Positions 33,133 through 45,509 are shown, counted from the stretch's first letter. The stretch is 64,000 bases of DNA from Thielaviopsis euricoi (GCA_001599615.1 BCHJ01000001.1:1279695-1343694), one strand, 5' to 3'. The notes: generated by a model from the sequence alone, not told the origin. Numbers and translations: made by a program.

Positions 33133-34222
33133 AAGATCGCTGTTTAACTTGCCCGCACTCCGGTCTCGTGCAACTTTGCTGCTTTTATTGTCTTTCCTCT
33201 CTGTCGCTCAATCAGCAAACGCGCTGTTGCTTTGATTGGATTCTCCATTGCTCGGTGCTGAAGCGAATTGATTGATTCACTTGCTCTTCGCCTCGACAAC
33301 TCAAGTCCCGCTACTCGGTAAGTCACTCGAAATATCCGTTTTCTGCTATCTTCCACATGTCCCCCTTTGTTCGGCATTCGATTGTTTTCACAAGCCTTAT
33401 TTCACTGTCTCATTCATGCCGTTCTTTTTTTTTCTTGCTTCTTTTTTCTTGGGTCTTTAAAATCTTGTTCCTTTATTCCCCCCACAAGTACATGCCACTC
33501 AAGCGGCAGCATGTACCCTGTACCTTAACAGTACCTAAGCCCTGCATACTATCTACCGCAAACCCGCTTTCACTTGCATGTAGATCGTACGGCAATGATC
33601 CATTCGATGCACATTGCGCCAAGTAGCGTGTGTGTATATGGATGTGGGCGTGTGTGCGCGAATGCATGTGCATGCACTAGCTGCCATTACGCTCGCTGCT
33701 ACAGTCTTTGTTTGCGCTGTTTTTTTGGGGGGTTTTCTTTGGCGTGTTTGTCTTGCATTTAGTGGCTTTAAGTGCTATTTGAGTGCTTTTAGCTGCTGCG
33801 CCCCTAGAAACCATCAACCTCATTGATGGTGACAGGATGGGATGCTTTGCTTCCATTAAAGTCAATCGAAATCCTGTCGCTTTTACTTCTGTTTTCGTTT
33901 GGGTCACACGCTCTTTTTTAATTTTTCTTTTTTTGTTTCCTCTTCCTACCTTTCAAGCACAACCTCAACAAGTCCCCCTGGCTCTTTATTGTCGCCACCA
34001 CTCTCATTCCGGGCTTCCTTTTTTAAACCCTTCTGCGCCGCACATATGTTGGAGCTCACCTGTTTTCTTTTATTCTCTTGATTTCCAAATGTTTCCCTTC
34101 TTACATATAGCTCACCCGTCGTCGCTCTCTTCTTGATTCTAATAATTATCTTTTCTCTTCTAGCTTATCACAAATTTTTTGGTCGCATTCACTTGTTGAC
34201 TTTTCTCTTTACTTCCATCATC

Positions 34223-35128
34223 ATGACTACTGATATTTACTCTACCGAAGCTACCGCTTCACCTCTGCGCTCCATGTCTTCCTTCACTCGTCGCGCCGCG
34301 TCGCCAACCCAAACTGGCACCGGCTTCTTCTCCTGCTCATCACCCAACCGCGCCCGCTCCGGATCCACGCGCATGTCGTCCCCGGTCCGTTCGCAAATCT
34401 TTGAGCGCGATGTTCAGGATAGCTCGTTTGCCGTCCCCAACACCAACGCTATTCCCCGCCACATTCGCACGGAAAACTACATTCCCCCTGTCCTTGATGC
34501 TTCGTCAGAAGCTATTACCGACCGCGAACTGGATCTGGATACGGTTGAAATTATAACCCACAACAGCCATCAGCCTGCTCTGGCCGTCGCCGCTAGCATT
34601 CCCCAGAGCCCCATGGCCCAGCCCTCGGATGCCACGCCTTCCTCATGGGCCGATGATATTGCGTCGCTCTCTGACAAGGGCTACAACGATGATGCTTCGT
34701 GCTACGGTTTCTCGGACTCTAACGATGTGCGCCGTCTGAGCTTCATCTCATTTGCCGATGTTGTCCAGGGCGAGCAGTTTGGTTCTCCCATTCTGGGTGC
34801 CGCCGGTAACAGAGACTCGTTCCACATGGCCGGTCTGACTTCTCTGGCCAGCCTGAACCGCTCGGCATCGCCTATTCGCTCTGCTAGCGGGTCACCCCCG
34901 GCTAGCAAGACTGCCTCCATAAAGGGTGTCGATACCTCGCCCTTCCGCGCTCTCGACATGTCGCCCTCGCGCAAGTCCATTGGTAGCCCGACTGCACTGA
35001 ACTACGGAATGTCTGGTGGTGTTTCAATGGCTGACATCAGCGTCGAGACCATGAGCCAGGCTCTGCGCCGCACTACCAGTAGCGATCTGGCCGGCGCTTT
35101 GCGCAGCATCCCTTCAAGCCCCATCTAA
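34223..35128 (+). CDS. Conserved fungal protein with RRLSFISFADVV motif
   Basis: The start ATG at 34223 gives 301 residues in one exon. It is Ser/Pro-rich throughout with many SPxR/SPS sites suggestive of proline-directed phosphorylation. Segments that I recognise as conserved among uncharacterised Pezizomycotina proteins are the middle VPPVLDAS-like stretch (here PPVLDASSEAITDRELD), RRLSFISFADVVQ, and the C-terminal ETMSQALRRTTSSDLAGALR followed by SSPI. RRLSF also fits a basophilic kinase site. No catalytic domain, signal peptide or membrane segment is present. The family is unnamed as far as I know, so function is not assigned. The unusually long T/C-rich upstream region suggests a regulated leader. 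GC content and codon use are typical of the highly biased genes in this window. Confidence 0.8.
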   Translation: MTTDIYSTEATASPLRSMSSFTRRAASPTQTGTGFFSCSSPNRARSGSTRMSSPVRSQIFERDVQDSSFAVPNTNAIPRHIRTENYIPPVLDASSEAITDRELDLDTVEIITHNSHQPALAVAASIPQSPMAQPSDATPSSWADDIASLSDKGYNDDASCYGFSDSNDVRRLSFISFADVVQGEQFGSPILGAAGNRDSFHMAGLTSLASLNRSASPIRSASGSPPASKTASIKGVDTSPFRALDMSPSRKSIGSPTALNYGMSGGVSMADISVETMSQALRRTTSSDLAGALRSIPSSPI

Positions 35129-36688
35129 GCAGTCTGAGGCTGCTTGCTTGATTTTGTCTCTTGTTTTTCTTTCTTTTCCTTCTTTTTTGTAGTCGAATCT
35201 CCTGGCGGTAAAAGCCAGGAGATGGCGAAGGCGTTGGTGCTGGATTCTCTTTTCTTTTTCTTTCTACATTTCTTCTCATCACACGATGATTCGCCACGAT
35301 CCTGAATCGTCGGCTATTTTTCTTTTCTTTGCCACGCAAACTCATATGGATGCGCATGGTCCCATTTCTGCTTCTTCATTTCTTTTTTTGGTGTCACGAT
35401 TTTATACGAACTTTTTTTTTTGTTTTCTTTTTCTTCATTTCTCTTCGTAAAGATTTCGCTCTTGCACGACGAAACCTTTTCTCTTTTTTTTTTTTTTTCT
35501 TTTTTGATTTCTTCTTTTTCTTTTTTTCTGATATCATATTTGCTGGTTTGTGGGAGTTTTCACTACTTGTTTTCTTCGTTTCTTGTCACCAAGTTCACGG
35601 CAAAGATATGCCCGTATAGTTTTCTTGTTTTCATTTAAATAAAACACTGTCATTTTTTCCCTCGCACCACAGAATTACGAAGAAGAAATATGTGTCCTGG
35701 TGATATGAACTGTGACGTCATTTCGGACCCAAAAAAAAAAATCCCTTGCCAGCAGGGAATCCGTAGTGCTGTAACAAACGAGCCAAGGGGACAAGGGTTA
35801 AAGCAACTGCTGCAACATTGTTATCGAACGAACGCCTTCGGGCAGGAATTCGCCGTTTAGGTTTCATCACAGACGAATTGGAGGGTTAAGGATGTCAAAT
35901 CAGTCATCATGTTGACATCAAAATTGCATTGTTCTTCATAGCATGTGAGCCACTGCAGGCATAATGCGACAACATCATTAAACAGACAGACTGGATGAAT
36001 TACATTCACATATATTGATGTCCAAAAAAAAAAACTAAAAAAAACTGGCGCTGTGTAACCAACCAGCTGTTAAGTAGCACATGGACTTCAGCTGAGCGCG
36101 TTTCTACCACTATGCAAGCCCGCAAACCGAGTGAAGATTATCCTAATTGATCCGGAGGGAACACCGAGTGTTATGGCAACCAGAGCCGGGTTTTCACGTT
36201 GCGTCGTGCTAGGTTCTTGTACTACGCAGACATACAGCCATGAACAGAAGTTGGAGTTATGGTACCAGTTAGGGTTGAGTCTATTGAGAGGTCTCGCAAG
36301 GAAGGAGAAGAAAGACTTTTATGTTGATGGAGTGACCAATAATAACAACTGACAATATAAAGTAAAGCCCCAGCTACGCCGAGTGGGGTCGAATTTTTGG
36401 AACGATAACAAAAGCAAAAACAGCCCTTTAACAAAGAAAAGAAAAGAAAAGAAAAGAAACACAATCCCCAAAACAGATATTCGTTCGTCATGGTCATGGC
36501 CATATGAGATATGTGATGTCGACAAAAAATAACGGGACACCGCAGCAAGCAGAGAGAGAGAGGGAGGGAGGGAAAAAGAAAGAGATGATGAAGGAAAAGA
36601 GAGGCAATGAAAGGAAGTCGTAAAGATGGAGAGGTACAATGTCCAGATGGTGAGTTGGGAAATCAACACACGTCCCACATCAAGACAT
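35129..36688. other. Convergent intergenic region
   Basis: The first 500 bases are T-rich 3' UTR-like sequence of the preceding gene. The remainder has short A runs, one GAAAA repeat (about 36434-36459) and a TAGGGTT heptamer at 36270. No gene was recognised. Confidence 0.55.
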
Positions 36689-37862
36689 TTAGAAGCGCTC
36701 CTTCATACGGGCAGACACGCCGCGCAGGTTGTTGTACACCTTGCCGGGCTGCTTACCCAGAATCAGAGCGCACACGCAGGCCTTGGCAATCTGGGTGGGC
36801 TTGTAGGCACCGAGAATGTGAATCTTGGAGTCGGCAAGCACTATTCTGGTGCGGGTGGCGTTCTCAATGGCAAACTGTAAGAGAGAAGGTGGAAGTCAGT
36901 GTTAGTGGTAAGAAGCTCAGCAGGCAGAGTAGGTCGAGGTCGGGAGAGACAGAGAAAGAGGAGGGGGAAATGAAGACGTACCTTGGTCTTGCCGTCCTTG
37001 CCGGCTATACGGCCAATGGCACGTGACAGGTGATCGCCCTGCAGGGTCTTGACATCCTTGATCTCGAAAGTCTCAATGTATAGGTCTTCCAATCTCAGAA
37101 GCTATATGGGAATTGGTGTTAGCATGGTGTCCGAATACATCAAGTACAGGTTGTCATCTGGCATCCAGCTGCCTACAGAGCTCGGGGAGACTCTTGTCTC
37201 GCACTGACATGCATATGGTGTGCCCGAAAGAAGATTAGACAGAGACTTACAGCAATGGCATCCTCGATCTCGAAGCCCAGAGAGAAGGCCTTGACAAAGT
37301 CCTCGGCCTTTTGCAGCGCACCGGGATCGGTGGTGTGCTTGGAGTTGCGCAGCTCGACCGACTTGCGCTTGGTGTTGAAGCGCGTCTGGATCTTAAGGTG
37401 CTCCACAAGCGGCGGGTAGATGCGCGGCCAGTTGGCCTTGAGCGGCGACAGACGGTGAGGCGGTATCCGGACCTGGCGGGTCTGGATTCTGGTGGCAGTG
37501 ACCTGTTGTGTGCGGCAGTTGGGTTAGCGACTGAGTAGCTGCAGTGATCTAGTGTTGTCAAGATATTCATCTTGAATCCGACTTCGAGACCAGAAGAAAG
37601 AAATGCAGGCACGTACAATGTCCTTGGCGGCCTCGAAGCGCGGACGGCCATCCATGTCCTCGTCCAGGACCATCTCGACCTCGGCGCTGGTAGTCTGAGC
37701 CTGCGCATTCAGCGGCTCAAAGTCGGGCGTGATAGAGCTGGCGCCCTCGAGCAGCAGGTCGGTGTCTTCCTGCATGATGCCCTCGACGACAGAGAAGGCG
37801 GCATCGGCGGCGGCATCGGCAGGCTGGGCATCCACCGGCTTGAGAGCGGTCGGCGCAGGCAT
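36689..37862 (-). CDS. pno1: Pno1/Dim2, KH-domain small-subunit assembly factor
   Basis: There are four exons (37862-37617, 37502-37251, 37101-36982, 36874-36689), all joined in phase 0, giving 267 residues, the usual size. The N-terminal 85 residues are acidic and low-complexity. The conserved core starts at ATRIQTRQVRIPPHRLSPLK, continues with KADWPxIYPPLVEHLK-like sequence (here KANWPRIYPPLVEHLK), and ends with a KH domain carrying GKDG at 200-203 and the C-terminal GKVYNNLRGVSARMKERF. In known systems Pno1/Dim2 binds pre-18S rRNA near its 3' end, brings the Dim1 methylase and blocks or times Nob1 cleavage at site D, in nucleolus and cytoplasm. Introns are 107-149 nt, longer than most here. 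It is divergent from mdm31. Confidence 0.95.
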
Positions 37863-39195
37863 ATTGGGCGAATCGGGGTCCCGAAGGGGGGGGCGTTGGT
37901 GGGTAGGGTAGGATAGGGCGGTGGTTTAATTCGCGGTGTGTGTATTAAAGATAGACGAGGGCGCAAAAAAGAAAAAAAGTCAATATGAAGTCGGATTTAT
38001 TCACGTGGTGTTGTGTCCAAGAGAGTTAAGCAGGCGCAACGTATCCGGGTAAGAATCCGAAAATGAAGGTAAAAAAAAAAACCAAATAAAACTATAAAAA
38101 AAATCACACGAAAAATGTAACAAAAAAATCGATGGGTATTTTGGGCTTCTTATCGACAAGGAAAAAAAATGACGATGAAAATTATCCAACTTTTTCCTGC
38201 ATCTGAATTTTTTGGCGGGGAAACTTTCTTGTGCACCATTTTTTTTTTCCTTAATTTTTGCCGGCAGAAAAAAAAAACAATGCCAGTGCTTATCGGTCGA
38301 ATACTATTGGCTCGATAGAAATTGGTAAGGCCCACAATAAAGCTGCTTTAGCTTCTTAGGGAACCAACCCCAGTAATGCTTGTAAGTATGCGGCGCTGCA
38401 AAGTGCACAGCGAGCGTACAAGCAAATACCTATACCGCAGGCGGCCCAGCACTGCGGCCAGAGGTACAACCAGTGTACCGAGAAAGCTTACATGTGCATT
38501 TTTTTTTCTTCACTTTCTTCATTTTCTCAGCCTTTTGTTCTTCCCTTTGGCTCGGCCTAAAACGTCACTTATTTTTGGCCCAAAAACAATCTTTTATTTT
38601 TCTTTCCTTTTTGCTTTCGCATGCCAACGATCGACCGACCGAATAAATAAACAAACGGCTTATTGTTTCCATCGAAAACAACGGGCAAGCTGAAGCAAGC
38701 TTCTGACTGGCATTTTTCTGCATCTTCTTGTCTTGCCTCCATATAAATATATGACCGGGCTGCCTCGCTTTTAGCCCTTCTTTTCTCTTCTATTGCACCT
38801 TTGTCTCTGTTTTCGTCGTCGTCGTCTTCTTCTTTCTTCTTCTTTTCCCGTGATTTTATCTTTCTGTGTCGTTTTTGATCAGCTTCGCTTGTTCACAGGG
38901 AAATAAAAAAAAGATTTATTCTTGTTATTCTTCCCACTTTCGCTGTAACCGATCTCGTTTATATTCCCTTTTTTTTACTTTTTTTTTTCTTGAAAACCCC
39001 TCCATATTCACACTTTTTCCCATCACGAGCTCAAATTTTCTCGGAGACTGCTCTTTTTTCTCCCAATAGCTGCCACTTCATAGTGGTTGGCTCTTCTTCA
39101 TAATCTCGACCTCGTCTTCTACCAAACAATTCTACCCCCCTCCAAACTGCTTGCTGGCTTTTCGCACCGCAGCCGGACGACCATGACCCGACACA
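37863..39195. other. Divergent promoter region, pno1 / mdm31
   Basis: The 1.3 kb between start codons is rich in A runs on the pno1 side and T/C tracts on the mdm31 side. A GTC/TTC repeat lies near 38813-38845. The last bases contain an upstream ORF described separately. Confidence 0.6.
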
Positions 39196-39203
39196 ATGTC
39201 TAA
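39183..39203 (+). promoter_or_regulatory. Upstream ORF overlapping the mdm31 start codon
   Basis: An ATG at 39183 in good context (A at -3) opens a six-codon frame, MTRHNV, ending at TAA 39201-39203. The mdm31 ATG at 39196 lies inside it in another frame, so ribosomes starting at the first ATG would pass the main start. This is visible directly; an effect on translation is inferred and requires the mRNA to begin upstream of 39183. Confidence 0.5.
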
Positions 39204-41753
39204 CTGCCGCTCGATCTCGGTTCTGCTCGGCCATTTGAATTCGGGCTTGATATCTCAGCAATCCAAGACCGTTCTTGTTGGTGTTCAGAGCTGCCTATCT
39301 ATCCATTCTTACACCACGACGCCCACCACTTTTACGACTACTCTTCGACGCCCGTTTCACTCCGCCGTCTTTAGCTCGAGCCGCCGCCTTTTCTCTGCTG
39401 CTGAAGGTGTCACACGATCACCCCGCAATTCTTCTATACATATCCACTCGACCCGAGACCGCGCTCTCTCGACCGCTTCTGCCAGTTTCGCACATGCATC
39501 CGAATTGATTGCTCAATGGCCGGCTCTTCTGGCTAGTGGTCGCGCAAGCTCTTTTCTCGGAGCCCCGCTGCGTCAGCGTGGAAACCATCAGACTATCCAC
39601 AGCCGTGTTTTAGTGCAGCTTTACCGGCAATATAGTACTCTACCACCCAAAAAGTCCAATAACGAAAGCCCGTTACCACCGACGAAAAAACCTCATCCCG
39701 AAAAGGTTGCGCCCATCGATTCCAAGTCTACCTCCGAAAAGCCGAAAGATGCTTCTGCTGCCCAAGATACTGCGACAGGCTCCCAGCCTGCTACGCCCGA
39801 CGGGAATAACGAGACTATTGCACACCAAGTATCAAAGTACTTGCATCTACCCAATCTGCCCACTCTCCAAGATCTCCAAACAATGCACCGACCCTCGAAA
39901 GAAGAACTTCTGGCTGCCGCTACAGGCTTCTGGCAGCGCATGAAAGTCCGTTTCAAGTGGGCTTCCATTCGCAGCATGCGCCCATGGAACGCCGACGAAT
40001 GGGGCGCTTTTGTATCGTGGTTCATGCTGGGTCATATTGTTTGGGTTTTACTAGGAACTACTACGTTTTTCTCCATCATCTTGTGGGCGGTCAATACAGT
40101 GGTAGCCCAGGGTATGTTAACAGCTGGAAATCCATCCACTTCCAATGCGGCGCATTGGTGCGTGTTTTGTATGCAACGATATTCATGATGCTAACCTATT
40201 TTTTCTTTTCTTCTGCAGAATCTCTGGCCAAGTGGATCGGTGACTACCTCACGCAATCTGCCGGGATTACTGTCGTCTTCGAATCCGCCATTGTTCCCAA
40301 ATGGAGAGACGGCGTGATTTCCTTCCGCAATGTCTTTGTCTCTCGCCGCCCCGGTCAAATCATGTCTTCGGTTAGTAAGGGCTCTTCAACTGATGCTGCT
40401 GCCTTTGCTGCCGCTGAGCGCGAATCCGACGAAGCCAATGGCGGCTCTTCGGTTCCTGTTGTAACCGATGACGGAAACTACACGCAATTCGACGTTACCA
40501 TGTCGACTGTCAACGTTACCCTGTCGTTCCTAAAGTGGTGGAACGGTAAAGGCCTACTCAAAGATGTCGAAATCAAGGGCGTCAGAGGTATCATCGACCG
40601 TACTTCAGTTATTTGGCCCGACGACCTTGGGACCCCGCTCGACTACCGTTATGAGCACCAGCCCGGCGACTTTGAGCTCAACTCGTTCAAGATGGAGGAT
40701 TTCCTTGTCACTGTGCACCACCCAGACGGCTTCCGCCCGTTCCCAGTTAGTATCTACTCGTGCGAGTTGCCGCAACTGCGCAAACAGTGGCTCTTTTACG
40801 ACTTCCTTTCGGCCAACCACATGTCGGGATCCATTGATGGATCGCTATTTACTATTCATCCCCGTCAGATTCAGACCCATGGACCAGCTGCCACTCTGGG
40901 TGCCATGGGAGCGCATACGGATAGCATTGGCCCCCCGGAAGCCTGGAAAAAGGTCAGTTGTATGCGCATTGACGGGCTCAAAATCGACCACCTCAACCGT
41001 GGCGTGGCCGGTCCGTTTGGATGGATTTACGAAGGCAATGTCGACATTGTCGCCGACATTATCTTCCCCAACGATGCCGACGAGGGCCTGAGCAAGGTTG
41101 TTTCTGACCTCTACGACCATCTGGAGGAAATTGTCATTCTCAACCGCGCCCGCTTCCTCAAGGAAGCACCTGAGCTTCTGGACAGAACCGGCCTCTCTGC
41201 CTACAAGCCGACGTTCAATCTGCACACGATTCCCGACGAGTCCGAAGCCGACACCGACACACAACTCTCAGCCGTTCCCTCGTCGTACACGCTGCCCTCG
41301 CGCACCCCCGACTTCATGGGCGACCACGACCACCACACCGACCACACACCATCGCCTCTCGCCAGCCTCATGCACCAAGACGACCGGCGCTATGTGCTGT
41401 TTGACCTGCGCATCCACTTCAACGATGTCAAAGCCACTGTGCCGCTTTTCACCAGCAACATGTCATACGTTAACCAGGCCCTGGTGCGGCCGATTGTCGC
41501 ATACATCAATGCCAAGCGCACGTGCATCCCCATCAACTGCCGTCTTGTCAAGCGCCACAGTGACTTTCGCGGATCGTGGTCTGCGTGGGACTGTGGCCTG
41601 ATGGACGACATGTCGGCCGAGACGTATGATGCGTTCGCGCGCGACGTTGAGGACCAGCATAATCGCGTGCGTCGACTGCGCAAGGTTGGCTTCTGGACGC
41701 TGTCGATGGCGATTCAGGCGCTGTTCATGGGCATGGCTGGGAGTGTCATGTAA
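39196..41753 (+). CDS. mdm31: Mdm31/Mdm32 family mitochondrial inner-membrane protein
   Basis: There are two exons (39196-40111 and 40219-41753; 107-nt intron) giving 816 residues. The N-terminus is a Ser/Arg/Thr-rich mitochondrial presequence. A low-complexity region follows to about residue 220, then one transmembrane helix at about 275-302 (FMLGHIVWVLLGTTTFFSII). The large inter-membrane-space domain begins with the family hallmark FESAIVPKWRDGVISFRNV and FVSRRPG, and a second hydrophobic segment closes the protein (about 793-816). Mdm31 and Mdm32 of yeast are needed for mitochondrial shape, nucleoid stability and phospholipid balance. I cannot tell which of the two this matches more closely. 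The intron falls just after the first transmembrane helix. A short overlapping upstream ORF may reduce translation. Confidence 0.92.
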
Positions 41754-42548
41754 ATTTCCACCTGCCCTTTGCTTGGGATACTCTTCTTATTTTTCGTTTC
41801 TTCTTGTCTTCTCTTTCTCTCATGACTAAAAAAGGGCTCTGTTTGTCCATTTTCCGCGTTTGGCTCCTTTCTTTTTTTTTTTTTTTTTCTTCTACGGCGG
41901 CACTATATCTGGTTATCTGGCGTTTTCGTTTTTTTCTTTTCTTTGCCTCTTTCTCATGTTGGTCTCTCCGTTCCGGCGTTGGTGGGAAAATATACATGCT
42001 TCATTTTCTTTCTCTTTTCTAATGGTATTTTATGTACCTTATGTATTACTCTTTCTTCTTTTCTTTTTATTACCAACATTCCCCCCTCTGTATAACACCT
42101 GAACCCTCGCGTGGTTCTCTTTATTATTATTGCTCTTGGTATCATGGCTTTGCATCTTTCTTGGGTTGAAATTCTCTGTTACGATAGGTTGGTTGTTGAG
42201 GGTCACTTTGTGAGGCCCATTATCTTGATTTTTATTTTATAATTTTGATTTAAACCAATCCAAGTTTACGCATTCATTACCACGACTTCTATATGAAAAC
42301 CCTTCTACGTGCCCACAGAATACAGTATGTTGATGAGAAATTTTATGGATGTTTTTTTTTTTTTGTCATCTATCTCAAGCTATTATTTTTGCCCTAACGT
42401 ATTTTATTCCCACACCAAAGAAAATAACCAAAAAGAAAAGAAAAGCAAACTCCCGAGTACAATAAAGATAATGTAGGAAAAACAAAATGCACGAGTCTCT
42501 CTACCTCCTCTATAAAAGAGAAAGACAGAGTTTTAGGCAGTGGCTGGT
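41754..42548. other. Convergent 3' flanks of mdm31 and the FKBP gene
   Basis: The region is strongly T-rich on the plus strand near mdm31 and A-rich near the FKBP gene. No ORF of note is present. Confidence 0.6.
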
Positions 42549-44274
42549 TTACTTGATCTCCAGCAGCTTGACGTCAAAGGTCAGCTGGCTGTTGCCCGGG
42601 ATACCGGGCAGCGACTTGGAGCCGTAGGCCAGAGGCGCGGGGATGGTCAGACGGCGCTCACCGCCAATGGCCATGCCAGCGACACCAATGTCCCAGCCCT
42701 TGATGACCTCGCCCTTGCCGAGCTTGAAGTAGAAGGGCTTGCCCTTCTTGTTGGCGTCGAACACCTTGCCGTTGTCCAGCTTACCAATGTAGCGCATGCC
42801 GACGGTGTCGCCCTTCTTGGCGGCACGGCCGTTGCCGACCTTGCGGTCGTCAATGGTCACGCCCTGCACAACCTTCTTGGTGGGGGCGGCGGCAGGCTTG
42901 GCAGCAGCGGGCTTAGCAGCGGCGGGAGCGGGAGCGGCAGCGGGGGTAGCCTTAACCTTAGAGTCAGCCTTGGTCTTCTTCTCGGCAGAGGGGGTAGGAC
43001 CCTGCTCAAGCTGCTTGGCAAACTGAACCTTCTTATCGCCCTTCTTGGCCTCGGCAGCGGCAACAGACTTGCCCTGGTTGTTCTTCTGCTTCTTGGACTT
43101 GTCGTCGGCCTTGATCAGCTCATCCAGGTTGACGTCAGCGGCGCGCTTCTTGCCCTTCTTGGAAGTGTCAACCAGCTTGGGGGCCTCCTCCTCGTCGGAC
43201 TCGATCTCGGTGACGCGGGGGTTCTCGAGCTCGTCCAGCAGGTCCTCCTCGGAGTCCTCCTCAGAGTCATCCTCCAGACCCTCGGGCAGGTCGTAGTCCT
43301 CATCACCCTCCTCGTCGCAGGAGTCGCAGTCCTCCTCGTCATCCTCCTCGGGGGGGATGACGTAGTTACCGGTCAGGTAAACGTTGTGGGTGCCGGAAAC
43401 GACGAAGAAGACGGTCTCGCCCTCGGAGATGTGGATGTCAATGGGCTGCTGGAAGTTCTGTGGGGTTGTTAGTATGCTGCGCAAGAATATATACGTGGCA
43501 GTGGCATGGGGCCGAGGCAATTCGGTAAGGGGGGGAGGGTGTGGTAGTCAAGAACTTACGCGCTCAGTGTCCAGAGTGCAGATGACAAACTCTTCGGGCT
43601 CGTCCTCATCCTCCTCATCATCATCCTCCTCATCATCAGACTCGGTGGCGATACCCTTGCCCTTGTTGGGCTTGGCATCCTCCATGTCCTCGTCCTCCTC
43701 GTCATCCTCCTCCTCCTGGGCAGCCTTGATCAGCTTAGCCAGGGCAGCAGCGCGAGCAGACTTCTTGGACTTGTCCGAGGGGCCACCGTTCTCCTCCTCG
43801 CTGTCCTCGTCATCCGAGGCGTTGAGCAGGGCCTGCAGGGCCTCGTCATCGTAGTCCTCGTCCTCCTCATCGTCCTCCTCGTCGTTGAAGTTGGGGGGCA
43901 TGCGAATCAGCTTCAGAGTGGAGCGGGGAGTGGTGGGAATGTTGCCCTCGGCGTCAGCAATGGGCTGAGCAGAGGGGTTGATGGCGGCCATGGTGATGCG
44001 GAACTAGATGAGACAGCGCGTGTTAGCATCACAGTCAGTCAATGTAGAGATGTAGAACGCGCTTGGCAGCAGCGTGAAAATTTTCCTGCTGGATACAGCC
44101 AGAGCTGCGATGGACCACGGCACGACTTGGCGATGCCATGCGCACGCGCATTGGGCCAGCGACAGAGAGATAGAATGATGGACTTACGTGAGCCTCGACA
44201 TTGCGAGCGGCGGGAACCAGAATCTCACCGGCGGGGACCTCCAGGCCGTAGACACCGACAGGAAGGAAAGACAT
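42549..44274 (-). CDS. fpr4: Nucleolar FKBP-type peptidyl-prolyl isomerase (Fpr3/Fpr4 type)
   Basis: There are three exons (44274-44188, 44003-43560, 43457-42549) and 479 residues. The N-terminus (MSFLPVGVYGLEVPAG, then FRITMAAINPSA) is the nucleoplasmin-like domain typical of these histone-binding FKBPs; it is followed by two long Asp/Glu tracts, a Lys/Ala-rich linker and a C-terminal FKBP fold of about 107 residues. The isomerase pocket residues are present: Tyr in MRYIGKL, Asp in VFDAN, Trp in IKGWDIG, Tyr in PLAYGSK and Phe in LTFDVKL. Yeast Fpr3/Fpr4 are histone chaperones in the nucleolus, and Fpr4 isomerises prolines of histone H3. The coding DNA has a very strong C/G third-position bias, suggesting high expression. 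The first intron, 184 nt, is the longest of this gene. Which yeast paralogue it matches cannot be decided. Confidence 0.94.
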
Positions 44275-45503
44275 TGTTGCGATGTGTGTGATGTGATGTA
44301 GTTTTTTCTTAAAGCAAAACAAACAAGAAAAGAAAAGAATCTTTAGAAATTCAGACTTCCAAAGATATAAGAAAAAGAAAAGCAAAAACAGGTAAAATGG
44401 AAAAGATGGATGGAAGGAAAAAGGACAGAAGCGCGGATGAAGAAGAGGGAACGAGATCGAGAAATACAAGAAAAAAAAAAAAAAAAAAAAAACTCGTAGA
44501 AAGCTCAAAACTTTTTTTTTCTAAACCTCTAGTCGACGGCCCCACATATTCTTGCTTGCGACGGCTCACCATTGGCCCGATAACAAATGTGGGGCTTATC
44601 GGGCTAGGCGATGCTATGGCTGGCAGAAAAAAAAAGTTTCTCAAAAAAAAATGACATTTAACAGGAAGGAATAAAAAAAAACAATGATGCTTTCATTCGA
44701 AAAAAGACGGACTTGACGCTGATTCCTCGCGAGGATTCTCGGCGAATGGCGAGTCTCACTTATTATTGTTCATCAATTCCTTCCTTTTTCCCCAGCTACT
44801 CATCTGTTTGCTCACATTTGGGAGGGAGAAAGGAAACTTACGTTAAGCCCCCCGGGACGAGGTTTTTGATAGAGTCCTGATATATATGAAGCGTCCAACT
44901 TGGCCTCTCCTGCGCTGTCCCCAGAAGGAGCAAAATTCTCTCAAAGTCCCTTCACCGCCTTCGAAGCTTACATGCATTCTTTACAAGGCAAATGTACGTA
45001 AGCAAGCACTGAGTGTTAATCTCCCGCGTCCCCATTTTCCGGGGCGACTTGTTCATTCATTCAACTGTTATTAATTCTTCCATTATCAGTTCATCGTACT
45101 GATATCTGCATGAATCCGACGTTTGTTTGTTGTAACCGCCCGCTCTAAAAACCCCAGTGTCCCATATATCTCCATCATGAACACCATCTACATTCTCCCT
45201 CTGTGAATAAAAGTTCTCGGCACTCTGCGCGCCGCCCTCAAAACCCCAGCGTAATTCACATACACACACCAAACAAAACACTCAACCCCGTGAAACTAGA
45301 CCGTTGTATTGGACGCTCGGCATCCTTTGATTCACGGCCCGCTTATCATAGACGTCATCTTTTTATGCAGGGTCGCAGACAAACATACAAAAGAAATATA
45401 AAAAGGGAAATCGTAACGAACTGAATTCCAAAGTAGGATGGCTAACGACCCCCCAAAAAAAAATCATCCCGCACATTTGGCTCTCCGGGACTCGCCGGGA
45501 GGC
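44275..45503. other. Promoter region of the FKBP gene
   Basis: The region holds the leader of the FKBP gene (T/C-rich in its sense), including an A22 run at 44471-44492, and then unremarkable sequence up to the tRNA. No gene was seen. Confidence 0.55.
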
Positions 45504-45508
45504 AAAAA
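45504..45508 (-). terminator. RNA polymerase III terminator of tRNA-Val
   Basis: Five T in the tRNA sense begin two bases after the discriminator base, the normal end signal for polymerase III. Confidence 0.8.
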
Positions 45509-45509
45509 G

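Larger units (their letters stand above)
28692..34222. other. 5.5 kb without a recognisable gene
   Basis: The first few hundred bases are the mrpl20 promoter side. Poly-A-rich tracts lie near 29349-29380 and an inverted repeat at 30624-30645. From about 32600 the plus strand becomes strongly T/C-rich and stays so to the ATG at 34223, which suggests a long 5' leader for that gene. The leader region contains an A26 run (33102-33127), an N at 33098 and a consensus donor GGTAAGT near 33318 that may begin a leader intron. No coding exon was identified. Confidence 0.5.

Noticed and set aside
42540..43472. A 310-codon open frame on the plus strand opposite the FKBP gene
   Set aside because: It mirrors the strongly GC3-biased FKBP exon, is Leu/Gly/Val-rich, and has no motif. 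It is an antisense shadow.
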